Assembly (NCBI RefSeq): GCF_900112395.1
Contig: NZ_FOLN01000003.1
Coordinates: 62,001 to 126,000, forward strand
Length of the DNA stretch: 64,000 nucleotides
Source: Algibacter lectus
GTDB taxonomy: Bacteria; Bacteroidota; Bacteroidia; Flavobacteriales; Flavobacteriaceae
Reading direction: 5' to 3'
Shown in pieces: positions 27,585-34,768 of the stretch (position 1 is the first letter of the stretch; each line of letters begins with the position of its first letter). Position numbers and translations under genes: made by a program. A model generated the notes under the pieces. The model had not been told where the DNA came from. It saw nothing but the letters and a program-made list of their open reading frames with translations, and made no database searches.

Positions 27585-29594
27585 TTAATTGAACGTTTTA
27601 GCTTCTTCTACTAATAACTCATTTTTATCTTCCAATGCTTTTTCAATAAAGCTATTAACATCATCATTTTTGGTTTGTCCGTTTTCTACTAAAACTTTCA
27701 AAATAAGGGCCACAGCAATTCGAGTTCCTACTTTCTTAACAGCAGTGTTAAAAAGTGGTTCAACCTCATCGTAAGTCACGTCTTTGGCTAGTTCTAAAAT
27801 TTCAGTTCTAACTTTTAGGCGTTTTTCTTCAGGTAAATTGGTATACTTTTTACCTAATTTTTGAATCACATCAATTGCTTTTCTTTGCGACTGTTGTTGT
27901 GGCTTTTGCTTGTTAGTATTCGCATTTGTATTAGCTGCTGGTTGTGGTTTAACCTTAGCCCAAGAATCACGCAATCCAACGGTTTTATTAAATACTAATT
28001 TATCTGAAGACGAATCGTTATCCACATTAAAATAACCCAAACGTTGAAATTGGAACCTTTGCCCTACCTCAGCATCTTGTAAACTTGGCTCAACAAAAGC
28101 TTCAACCAATTTTAAAGAATCTGGATTTATAAACTCCATAAAGTCTTTGTCTTGATGACTATCTGGAGATTCATCTAAAAATAAACGATCGTATTCTCTA
28201 ACTTCTGCTTTTACAGCATGTTTCATAGAAACCCAATGCAAGGTTCCTTTTACACGACGTTCCGTACCATCGCAATATGTACAATGTACTTCTGTAATAT
28301 TACCGTTAGCATCCTTTAAAACCGATTCTGCTTTAATAATATAAGCGTTTTTCAATCGTACTTCTCCGCCTAATTTCAAACGGAAAAACTTATTACTCGC
28401 TTCTTCTTTAAAATCTTCTTTTTCTATATAAATTTCACGAGAAAATGGCACTTTTCTAAAACCAGCGGCATCATCTTCTTGATTATTCTCAGCTTCAAAC
28501 CATTCCTCTTTATCTTCTGGATAGTTTGTAATTACCACTTTAATCGGGTCTAAAACCGCCATAACACGTGGTGCCGTTTTATTTAAATCTTCACGAATAC
28601 AAAATTCTAAAAGCGATACATCTATCACGTTTTCACGTTTAGCAACACCTACAGTTTCAACAAATTTTCTAATAGCTGTTGGCGTATAACCTCTACGACG
28701 CAAACCAGAAATGGTTGGCATACGTGGATCGTCCCAACCGTTTACCACACCATCTTCTACCAATTTAAGCAACTTACGTTTACTCATTATGGTGTAACTT
28801 AGGTTTAAACGTGCAAATTCACGTTGTTTTGGTCGTAATTTGTCTTCTGTAACCACTTGGTCTAAAAACCAATCGTAAAGCTCTCTATGAGGTTTAAATT
28901 CTAGCGAACACAACGAGTGTGATACTTGCTCTAAGTAATCACTTTCACCATGCGTCCAATCGTACATTGGGTAAATACACCAATCGTTTGCCGTTCTATG
29001 ATGATGCTTCTTTAGAATACGATACATAATCGGGTCACGCATTAACATATTTACATGTTGCATATCGATTTTAGCACGTAAAATATGTTCACCTTCATTA
29101 AATTCTCCCGCTTTCATACGTTCGAATAAATCGAGGTTTTCTTCAACGCTTCTATTTCTAAAAGGTCCATCAACACCTGGTTGTGTAGGCGTTCCTTTTT
29201 GTTCGGCCATAGCTTCGCTAGACTGCGAATCGATATAAGCCTTTCCTTCCTTTATAAAATATACAGCCCAATCGTAAAGCTGCTGGAAATAATCTGACGA
29301 GAATAATTCCTTATCCCATTTATAACCTAACCACGATACATCTTCCTTAATGGCATCTACATACTCCTGCTCTTCTTTAGCCGGGTTTGTATCATCAAAA
29401 CGTAAGTTTACGGGTGCATTATATTTTTCACCTAAACCAAAACTAATACCTATAGCTTTAGTGTGGCCAATGTGTAAATACCCATTAGGCTCTGGCGGAA
29501 ATCTAAAACGAAGATTTTCTTTTGGCATTCCATTTGCCAAATCTTCTTCTATAATTTGCTCTAAAAAATTGAGTGATTTTCTTTCTTCAGACAT
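27585..29594 (-). CDS. glnS: Glutaminyl-tRNA synthetase with C-terminal extension
   Basis: 669 residues from the ATG at 29592-29594 (MSEERKSLNFL); an ATG seven codons upstream at 29615 is less like the family start. It charges tRNA-Gln. Seen: FPPEPNGYLHIGHTKAIG (HIGH), DDTNPAKEEQEYVDAI, and SKRKLLKLVEDG (KMSKS loop), then two beta-barrel anticodon domains to about residue 540. A Gln/Asn-rich linker (NTNANTNKQKPQQQSQRK) leads to an extra helical domain of about 110 residues. Bacteroidota GlnRS with this tail is often annotated as a YqeY-domain fusion; I can see the tail but cannot confirm the domain name. Upstream of the TPM gene. Confidence 0.95.
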   Translation of the reverse strand: MSEERKSLNFLEQIIEEDLANGMPKENLRFRFPPEPNGYLHIGHTKAIGISFGLGEKYNAPVNLRFDDTNPAKEEQEYVDAIKEDVSWLGYKWDKELFSSDYFQQLYDWAVYFIKEGKAYIDSQSSEAMAEQKGTPTQPGVDGPFRNRSVEENLDLFERMKAGEFNEGEHILRAKIDMQHVNMLMRDPIMYRILKKHHHRTANDWCIYPMYDWTHGESDYLEQVSHSLCSLEFKPHRELYDWFLDQVVTEDKLRPKQREFARLNLSYTIMSKRKLLKLVEDGVVNGWDDPRMPTISGLRRRGYTPTAIRKFVETVGVAKRENVIDVSLLEFCIREDLNKTAPRVMAVLDPIKVVITNYPEDKEEWFEAENNQEDDAAGFRKVPFSREIYIEKEDFKEEASNKFFRLKLGGEVRLKNAYIIKAESVLKDANGNITEVHCTYCDGTERRVKGTLHWVSMKHAVKAEVREYDRLFLDESPDSHQDKDFMEFINPDSLKLVEAFVEPSLQDAEVGQRFQFQRLGYFNVDNDSSSDKLVFNKTVGLRDSWAKVKPQPAANTNANTNKQKPQQQSQRKAIDVIQKLGKKYTNLPEEKRLKVRTEILELAKDVTYDEVEPLFNTAVKKVGTRIAVALILKVLVENGQTKNDDVNSFIEKALEDKNELLVEEAKTFN

Positions 29595-29708
29595 ATTTAA
29601 ATCAATAAGCTTCAAAATTACATAAATTCAAGTTATTTTTGACCTAATTCTACTTAAGAAGCGTAACAAATTTGGATTATTTGTAACTAATATTTTAAAA
29701 GCTATGCT

Positions 29709-29918
29709 ATGAAAAATAATAATTACACTTGTCCTAAATGCGGAAATAGAGAATTTGAAACCGGTGAAATGCGCGCCACTGGTGGCCGATGGTCTAAAAT
29801 ATTTGATATACAGAACAAAAAATTTACTTCGGTAACGTGCAAACGTTGTACATATACCGAATTTTACAAAGCCAAAACGAGCGCCTTGAGTAACATTTTT
29901 GATTTATTTACAAACTAA
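29709..29918 (+). CDS. Small zinc-ribbon protein
   Basis: 69 residues with two Cys pairs: CPKCGNREF at the N-terminus and CKRCTYTEFY in the second half, a typical zinc ribbon of the COG3478-like nucleic-acid-binding group. Function unknown. The stop codon overlaps the folB start (TAATG), so the two are translationally coupled. Confidence 0.8.
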   Translation: MKNNNYTCPKCGNREFETGEMRATGGRWSKIFDIQNKKFTSVTCKRCTYTEFYKAKTSALSNIFDLFTN

Positions 29919-30280
29919 TGGGAATAATAAAAGTTGAAAACATTCGAGTATTTGCATACCACGGTTGTTTAAAAGAAGAAACAAAAATTGGTAGCGATTA
30001 CCGCGTAGATTTAAAGGTTAAAGCTAATTTACAAGAATCTGCTAAAACAGATAAACTTAGTGATACTGTAGATTACGTATTTTTAAATCGTGTTATAAAA
30101 GAAGAAATGGATATTCCGTCTTATCTTTTAGAAACGGTAGCCAAGCGTATTTTAAATCGTATTTTTGAAGAAGATACCATGGTGAGCAAAGCAACAGTTT
30201 GGGTAAGTAAATTAAACCCTCCCATTGGTGGCGACGTGGCTCGAGTAACTATAAAAATGACCGAAAAGCATAAAAAGTAA
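29918..30280 (+). CDS. folB: Dihydroneopterin aldolase
   Basis: 120 residues. FolB cleaves 7,8-dihydroneopterin to 6-hydroxymethyl-dihydropterin and glycolaldehyde in folate synthesis. Seen: VFAYHGCLKEETKIGSDYRV with the conserved Glu, LSDTVDYVFLNRVIKEEM, LLETVAKRI, and the C-terminal VSKLNPPIGGDVARVTI. The start overlaps the zinc-ribbon gene by one base. A tRNA-Cys gene follows 50 bases downstream with its own promoter. Confidence 0.95.
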   Translation: MGIIKVENIRVFAYHGCLKEETKIGSDYRVDLKVKANLQESAKTDKLSDTVDYVFLNRVIKEEMDIPSYLLETVAKRILNRIFEEDTMVSKATVWVSKLNPPIGGDVARVTIKMTEKHKK

Positions 30281-30289
30281 TTTAAAGTG

Positions 30290-30318
30290 TTGGAAATTGT
30301 AAAAATTTTTTAAATTTG
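30290..30318 (+). promoter_or_regulatory. Promoter of tRNA-Cys
   Basis: TTG at 30290-30292, an 18-base spacer, then TAAATTTG at 30311-30318. This is the clearest complete Bacteroidota housekeeping promoter (TTG-N17-23-TAnnTTTG) that I found in the window. Confidence 0.75.
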
Positions 30319-30330
30319 CACCTCCAATAA

Positions 30331-30401
30331 GGTGTCGTGGCCGAGTGGCTAGGCTCAGCTCTGCAAAAGCTGCTACAGCGGTTCGAATCCGCTCGACACC
30401 T
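30331..30401 (+). tRNA. tRNA-Cys (anticodon GCA)
   Basis: 71 bases. Acceptor arms GGTGTCG and CGACACC pair perfectly, the anticodon loop reads CTGCAAA with anticodon GCA, the T arm contains GGTTCGAATCC, and the discriminator base is T (U73) as expected for tRNA-Cys. CCA is not encoded. Confidence 0.97.
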
Positions 30402-30405
30402 CAAC

Positions 30406-30440
30406 AAAAAAGCTTCCTAAATTTTAGGAAGCTTTTTTTA
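30406..30440. terminator. Terminator after tRNA-Cys
   Basis: A stem of 14 pairs (aaaaagcttcctaa with ttaggaagcttttt) around a 3-base loop, with runs of A and T outside. It can serve the tRNA and the converging LysE gene. Confidence 0.85.
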
Positions 30441-30487
30441 TATACCAATATTTATATAGCTCTAAAAGCCATTAGTATTCTTAAATA

Positions 30488-31168
30488 TTAATTTATTGGA
30501 TTAATTTGCTCAAACTTTTCTTTAAGTAATTCCTTTTCTTTAGGAAAGAAAGCCTGTGCCAAAAGCAACACTCCAAAACCTAAAATAACCAATGCAATTA
30601 CTTTTTTAGTTTTGTAGATTAAGCGAGGTGTTAACTTATTTTTAAGCTTTTTAGCAACTACTATTTTTGCTAAATCGGTTATAAAATAAACAATTAAAAT
30701 AGTGCTCAAAAATACAACTACACCATTTTTTGATGTGGTAAGCGAGTTTGCTAAAACAATAAAAGCAACCCAACCTAGCAACACTCCAATATTAATAAAA
30801 TTGAGTAAAAAGCCTTTTAAAAATAACTTTCCATAGCCTTTTTTTATTTCAACTTTATGGTATTCGCGAACAATTTCTCTAAAAGATTTTGATGTTTTTA
30901 TAAATGAAATTAAACCGTAAACCAATAAAAGTACACCACCAAAGATTAGAAAATTAGGATCGTCTTTTATTTTTTCAAGAAGTTTATTAGTACTAAAAAA
31001 TGCTACCAATATAAAAAGTATATCGGCCAACATAACGCCACTATCAAATATTAAAGCACTCCTAAATCCTTTTGTAGCGCTAGTTTCTAGCAGTACAAAA
31101 AATACTGGACCAATGGTGAATGCTAAAATAATTCCGAAAGGAATAGCTCTTAAAATATCGTCGAACAT
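30488..31168 (-). CDS. LysE family exporter
   Basis: 226 residues with about six membrane helices. The start, IPFGIILAFTIGPVFFVLLETSATKGFRSALIFDSGVMLADILF, is characteristic of the LysE/RhtB superfamily, which exports amino acids or their analogues by proton exchange. The substrate cannot be read from the sequence. Monocistronic appearance; converges on the tRNA-Cys terminator. Confidence 0.88.
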   Translation of the reverse strand: MFDDILRAIPFGIILAFTIGPVFFVLLETSATKGFRSALIFDSGVMLADILFILVAFFSTNKLLEKIKDDPNFLIFGGVLLLVYGLISFIKTSKSFREIVREYHKVEIKKGYGKLFLKGFLLNFINIGVLLGWVAFIVLANSLTTSKNGVVVFLSTILIVYFITDLAKIVVAKKLKNKLTPRLIYKTKKVIALVILGFGVLLLAQAFFPKEKELLKEKFEQINPIN

Positions 31169-31252
31169 AAATTTAATAGAGGTTTACACAAAGTAATGAA
31201 ATATTTTATAAACCATTTTTTATTTATGCATCAAATTTAGAGATTGTTTTAT

Positions 31253-31840
31253 CTAGTTAATTTTATACGCTAGCATAATACCACCTCGGTAAGGTAACCA
31301 CTCCCCGCTTTTATTGTATTTAGTTGCAGGTTCTAGACGTTCACCAGTATCTACATGATAGCCTTTGTAATACCCTTGATGCCAACCACCACCTATAAAA
31401 ACATCGAGCATCCATTTGCCTTTTAATTTCTTTTGAAAACCAATAGTAGATCCAACCATATACCCCAAACCTTGCTGATATTCGAAATCGCGGACTCTAA
31501 AGTTTTTAGCTATTTTAAAGGTTGTGCCCGCTACATGTGCACCAGCATAAATTCCGTGAAAACGTTTTTTGAAATGATATCTTAATTCCGAAGTGGCAAT
31601 GCCAAATTTATAAGGTAAACCATCTATAGAATTCCAAAACGAAGCCATAACATCAAATTGATAACTAAACTTTTTACCAACCGTAGTTTCTATACCTATA
31701 TGTGGAACAGCCAATAAAATGGTTGCTCCATTACCTTTTATGTATGTTTCTTTTTGTACTGTAATGGAATCTTCTTGGGCATATATTTGAAAACTTCCTA
31801 TACATAGAATAATACTGAATGTATATAATTTAAAATTCAT
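31253..31840 (-). CDS. DUF3575 family secreted/outer-membrane protein
   Basis: 195 residues: signal peptide (MNFKLYTFSIILCIGSFQIYAQ) and a beta-strand-rich mature part with conserved segments SELRYHFKKRFHGIYAGAH and LMAYKIN-like ending (MLAYKIN). I recognise the pattern of DUF3575, common in Bacteroidota and thought to form small barrels. A -7 box (TAAATTTG on the minus strand) lies at 31893-31900. Function unknown. Confidence 0.75.
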   Translation of the reverse strand: MNFKLYTFSIILCIGSFQIYAQEDSITVQKETYIKGNGATILLAVPHIGIETTVGKKFSYQFDVMASFWNSIDGLPYKFGIATSELRYHFKKRFHGIYAGAHVAGTTFKIAKNFRVRDFEYQQGLGYMVGSTIGFQKKLKGKWMLDVFIGGGWHQGYYKGYHVDTGERLEPATKYNKSGEWLPYRGGIMLAYKIN

Positions 31841-32223
31841 TTGGTTGGTTTTTAGTTGGTTAAACTTAATGATATCTATATCAGATATGTTACAAATTTA
31901 AGGTTTTTAACGGTATCCATTTTTTAAAAATAGGTTCTAAACTATAAAATGAAGCCTCTAAAATTTTTAATCTTGATATTTATTTTTCACGCATTCCTTC
32001 TTCCGAAGAAAATAAACACATTAGTTGGGTAATATTTACCCATGAATATTCTTTTTTATACACTTTTTACACAAAAAAAAATTGGTCTTTTTTTAAACAA
32101 AATAATTAAACACTTAATTATCAACTTATTACATATAATAATTCATTTAATTTCAGTTACGGCATATTTATTTCAATTAACTCATCGTAAAACAATTTAC
32201 AATAATCATAAAACGAAAAAATC
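31841..32223. other. Gene-free divergent region (383 bases)
   Basis: Contains the -7 box of the DUF3575 gene (CAAATTTA on the given strand, 31893-31900) and, next to it, a small inverted repeat (atatct/agatat, 31873-31889) that could be an operator. On the right, an AT-rich leader precedes the PepSY-like triplet; I find no exact TAnnTTTG for it. A 61-codon open frame (32042-32227) looks like chance. Confidence 0.6.
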
Positions 32224-32553
32224 ATGAAAAAATTAATTTTAGCAGTAGCAGTTGTAGCAAGTGGATTATCAACTTACGCATTAACAATAAACCCTATTCC
32301 ATCTGAAATAACAACGATTTCTATCACGGAAGAATTTAAAGAAGTTGCTTTAGAAAATGTACCAACTGCAGTTACCGAGGCAGTAACTAAAAATTTCTCT
32401 ACAGCTACTTTAAAAAAAGCTTATGTAAATAGTAGCGAGCAATATAAACTTGAACTTAGTATTGATGGTACAGACAATGTAGTTTATGTTGATAAGGATG
32501 GTAACTGGTTAAAATTGACAGATATCGAAATAACACCATCAACTGAACAATAA
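32224..32553 (+). CDS. Secreted PepSY-like protein, copy 1 of a tandem triplet
   Basis: 109 residues: a signal peptide (MKKLILAVAVVASGLSTYA) and a short mature domain of the form EFKEVALENVPTAVTEAVTKNFSTATLKKAYV, YKLELSIDGTDNVVYVDKDGNWL. An 'xVPxAVxxAV...A.....YKL......VYxDxDGxW' pattern is that of PepSY-like (beta-lactamase-inhibitor-like, DUF2874) periplasmic domains. Molecular function unknown. This is the most divergent copy of the three (KN instead of KD after VT, a different C-terminus). Spacing to the next copy is 42 bases, so all three should be one transcript. Confidence 0.75.
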   Translation: MKKLILAVAVVASGLSTYALTINPIPSEITTISITEEFKEVALENVPTAVTEAVTKNFSTATLKKAYVNSSEQYKLELSIDGTDNVVYVDKDGNWLKLTDIEITPSTEQ

Positions 32554-32595
32554 TATTTTATAAATAATTAGTAAACATTTAAAAACAAAAAAATC

Positions 32596-32940
32596 ATGAA
32601 AAAATTAATTTTAGCAGTAGCAATCGTAGCAAGTGGATTATCAACTTTCGCTTTAACAGTAAACCCTATTCAAACTGAAATCACAACGGTTTCTATCTCT
32701 GAAGAATTTAAAGAAATTGCTTTAGAAAGCTTACCAGCAGAAGTTACTGCAGCAGTAGCAAAAGATTTTTCTACAGCTACCATCAGCAAAGCTTATGTAA
32801 ACAGTAGTGAGCAATACAAACTTGAAATTACTATGGACGGTACAGACAATGTTGTATATGCCGATAAAGATGGTAACTGGTTAAAAGCATCAGACGTTGA
32901 AGCTCCAGCTCAAGATACTGAAGAAACTATTGAAGAGTAA
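32596..32940 (+). CDS. Secreted PepSY-like protein, copy 2 of a tandem triplet
   Basis: 114 residues with signal peptide MKKLILAVAIVASGLSTFA and the same domain (LESLPAEVTAAVAKDFSTATISKAYV, then YKLEITMDGTDNVVYADKDGNWL). It ends in an acidic tail (APAQDTEETIEE) longer than in the other copies. DNA identity to copy 3 is very high through the N-terminal signal and from AYVNSSEQYKLEITMDGTDN on. Periplasmic or surface location, role unknown. Confidence 0.75.
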   Translation: MKKLILAVAIVASGLSTFALTVNPIQTEITTVSISEEFKEIALESLPAEVTAAVAKDFSTATISKAYVNSSEQYKLEITMDGTDNVVYADKDGNWLKASDVEAPAQDTEETIEE

Positions 32941-32983
32941 TATTTTATAAATAATTAAGTAAACATTTAAAACATAAAAAATC

Positions 32984-33313
32984 ATGAAAAAATTAATTTT
33001 AGCAGTAGCAATCGTAGCAAGTGGATTATCAACTTTCGCTTTAACAGTAAACCCTATTCAAACTGAAATCTCAACGGTTTCTATCACTGAAGATTTTAAA
33101 GAAGTTGCTTTAGAAAATGTACCAACTGCAGTAACTGATGCCGTAGCTAAAGATTTATCTACAGCAACTTTAAACAAAGCTTATGTAAACAGCAGCGAGC
33201 AATACAAACTTGAAATTACTATGGACGGTACAGACAATGTTGTATATGCCGATAAAGATGGTAACTGGTTACAAGCAAAAGATGTTGAGGCAACTCAAGA
33301 AACTATGGAATAG
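32984..33313 (+). CDS. Secreted PepSY-like protein, copy 3 of a tandem triplet
   Basis: 109 residues. Signal peptide identical to that of copy 2; the mature part combines a copy-1-like segment (EVALENVPTAVTDAVAKDLSTATLNKAYV) with a copy-2-like segment (LEITMDGTDNVVYADKDGNWL), so it looks like a mosaic of the two. The stop codon opens a 14-base palindrome (GTGTTATATAACAC, 33313-33326), and a terminator follows at 33333-33368, closing the unit. Confidence 0.75.
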   Translation: MKKLILAVAIVASGLSTFALTVNPIQTEISTVSITEDFKEVALENVPTAVTDAVAKDLSTATLNKAYVNSSEQYKLEITMDGTDNVVYADKDGNWLQAKDVEATQETME

Positions 33314-33332
33314 TGTTATATAACACCATTCT

Positions 33333-33368
33333 AAAAAAAAGACGTTTTGAAATAAAACGTCTTTTTTT
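33333..33368 (+). terminator. Terminator of the PepSY-like triplet
   Basis: Stem aaaagacgtttt with aaaacgtctttt around a 5-base loop, preceded by A-run and followed by T-run. Confidence 0.85.
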
Positions 33369-33427
33369 GTGTTTATAAAATTTACCTATCCATTAAACTT
33401 AATACATTTGTAGAACAATACTTTTTT

Positions 33428-34768
33428 ATGAAGCAAATCTTATTAATTGAAGATGATGTCTCTTTTTCTAAAATGCTAAAACATTTTTTAGAACGCCATC
33501 AATATGCAGTAACTTTAAGCTATAATATTAATAGCGCTTCTACCCTTTTAAAAAATCAAAAATACGATTTAGTTTTTACCGATTTAAGACTACCAGATGG
33601 TAGTGGTATTGATTTATTGAAGCAAATAAAAAAGGATAAAAACACTGTTCCTGTTGTTTTAATGACGGGTTATGCTGAAGTTTCTACCGCTGTACAAGCC
33701 ATGAAACAAGGTGCTTTCGACTACATTTCTAAACCTTTTAATCCAGATGAAGTTTTAGAGGTTATTAATAATGCTTTAGAACAAAAAGCAACTACTAATA
33801 GTACACCAGAAAAAATAAATACAGATAAAAAAAATAGCACAAATACAGAGTTTGTTAAAGGTATTAGTGCCGCTTCTAAAACCTTAAATGAGTATATTAA
33901 ATTAGTTGCTCCAACAGATTTATCGGTTTTAATTACTGGTGAAAGTGGTACAGGTAAAGAGGTTGTTGCAAAAACAATTCATTTAGAAAGTTTAAGAAAA
34001 GATAAACCATTTATCCCTGTAGATTGTGGGGCCATTCCAAAAGAGATCGCTTCGAGTGAATTTTTTGGACATAAAAAAGGTTCTTTTACCGGTGCAACAG
34101 AAGATAAAATAGGTCATTTTGAAGCCGCAAATGGTGGTACTTTATTTTTAGATGAAGTTGGAAATTTAACCTACGAAAATCAAATACAATTACTTCGTGC
34201 TTTACAAGAAAGAAAAGTTAAACCTGTAGGTAGCAATACTGAAATTAATGTTGATATTAGGTTGATAACTGCAACAAATGAAGATCTACTTAATGCTGTT
34301 GAAAAAGGGACTTTTCGTGAAGATTTATATCATAGATTGAATGAGTTCTCTATTAAAATACCTAATCTAAAAGAGAGAAACAACGACTTAATTCTTTATG
34401 CCGATTTCTTTTTAGAAAAAGCTAATAAGCAATTAAACAAATCGGTTATTGGTTTTTCTAAAAGCGTGCTTAATATATTTTTAGATTATGCTTGGCCTGG
34501 TAATTTAAGAGAATTATCTAATGTTATTAAACGCGCCACCTTGCTAACACAAACAGAACTTATTGATACCAATGTTTTACCAAGCGAGTTAACGCAATCT
34601 AAAGAAACGGCCCAGAGTAACGCTAGTTTTTCGACAAAAGAAAACGAAAAAACACTTATTATAAATGCTTTAAAAGAAGCAAATAATAATAAAACTAACG
34701 CTGCCAAATTATTGAATATTACTAGAAAAACACTTTACAATAAAATCAAGGAATACGATATTAATTAA
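33428..34768 (+). CDS. NtrC-type sigma-54-dependent response regulator
   Basis: 446 residues: receiver domain at about 1-120 (phospho-acceptor Asp in LVFTDLRLPDGSG, Lys in ISKPFNPDE), AAA+ activator at about 140-370 (Walker A GESGTGKE, loop GSFTGAT that contacts sigma-54, Walker B GGTLFLDEVGN, R-finger region), and a Fis-type HTH at the C-terminus (TNAAKLLNITRKTLYNKIKEY). It activates sigma-54 promoters when phosphorylated. A TACATTTG -7 box is at 33403-33410. The stop codon region overlaps the converging hybrid kinase gene by 8 bases, a natural partner. Confidence 0.95.
   Translation: MKQILLIEDDVSFSKMLKHFLERHQYAVTLSYNINSASTLLKNQKYDLVFTDLRLPDGSGIDLLKQIKKDKNTVPVVLMTGYAEVSTAVQAMKQGAFDYISKPFNPDEVLEVINNALEQKATTNSTPEKINTDKKNSTNTEFVKGISAASKTLNEYIKLVAPTDLSVLITGESGTGKEVVAKTIHLESLRKDKPFIPVDCGAIPKEIASSEFFGHKKGSFTGATEDKIGHFEAANGGTLFLDEVGNLTYENQIQLLRALQERKVKPVGSNTEINVDIRLITATNEDLLNAVEKGTFREDLYHRLNEFSIKIPNLKERNNDLILYADFFLEKANKQLNKSVIGFSKSVLNIFLDYAWPGNLRELSNVIKRATLLTQTELIDTNVLPSELTQSKETAQSNASFSTKENEKTLIINALKEANNNKTNAAKLLNITRKTLYNKIKEYDIN

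Larger units (their letters stand above)
32224..33313 (+). repeat. Tandem triplication of a PepSY-like gene
   Basis: Three copies of about 330-345 bases with nearly identical first 60 bases and nearly identical spacers (each begins taatattttataaataatt and ends in an A-rich tract and tcatg). Period is 372 then 388 bases. Copies 2 and 3 are closer to each other than to copy 1, which suggests stepwise duplication. Confidence 0.9.

Noticed and set aside
32042-32227. 61-codon frame upstream of the PepSY-like triplet
   Set aside because: Composition is that of AT-rich non-coding DNA, no recognisable domain, and it overlaps the start of copy 1.
32224-33313. Regular near-identical segments with 372-388 base period, possible CRISPR or satellite array
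   Set aside because: Each period holds a complete reading frame with signal peptide; this is a gene triplet, and repeat length is far above that of CRISPR.
33313-33326. Palindrome GTGTTATATAACAC at the stop codon of the third PepSY-like gene
   Set aside because: Short, AT-rich and single; may be an operator but nothing else supports it.
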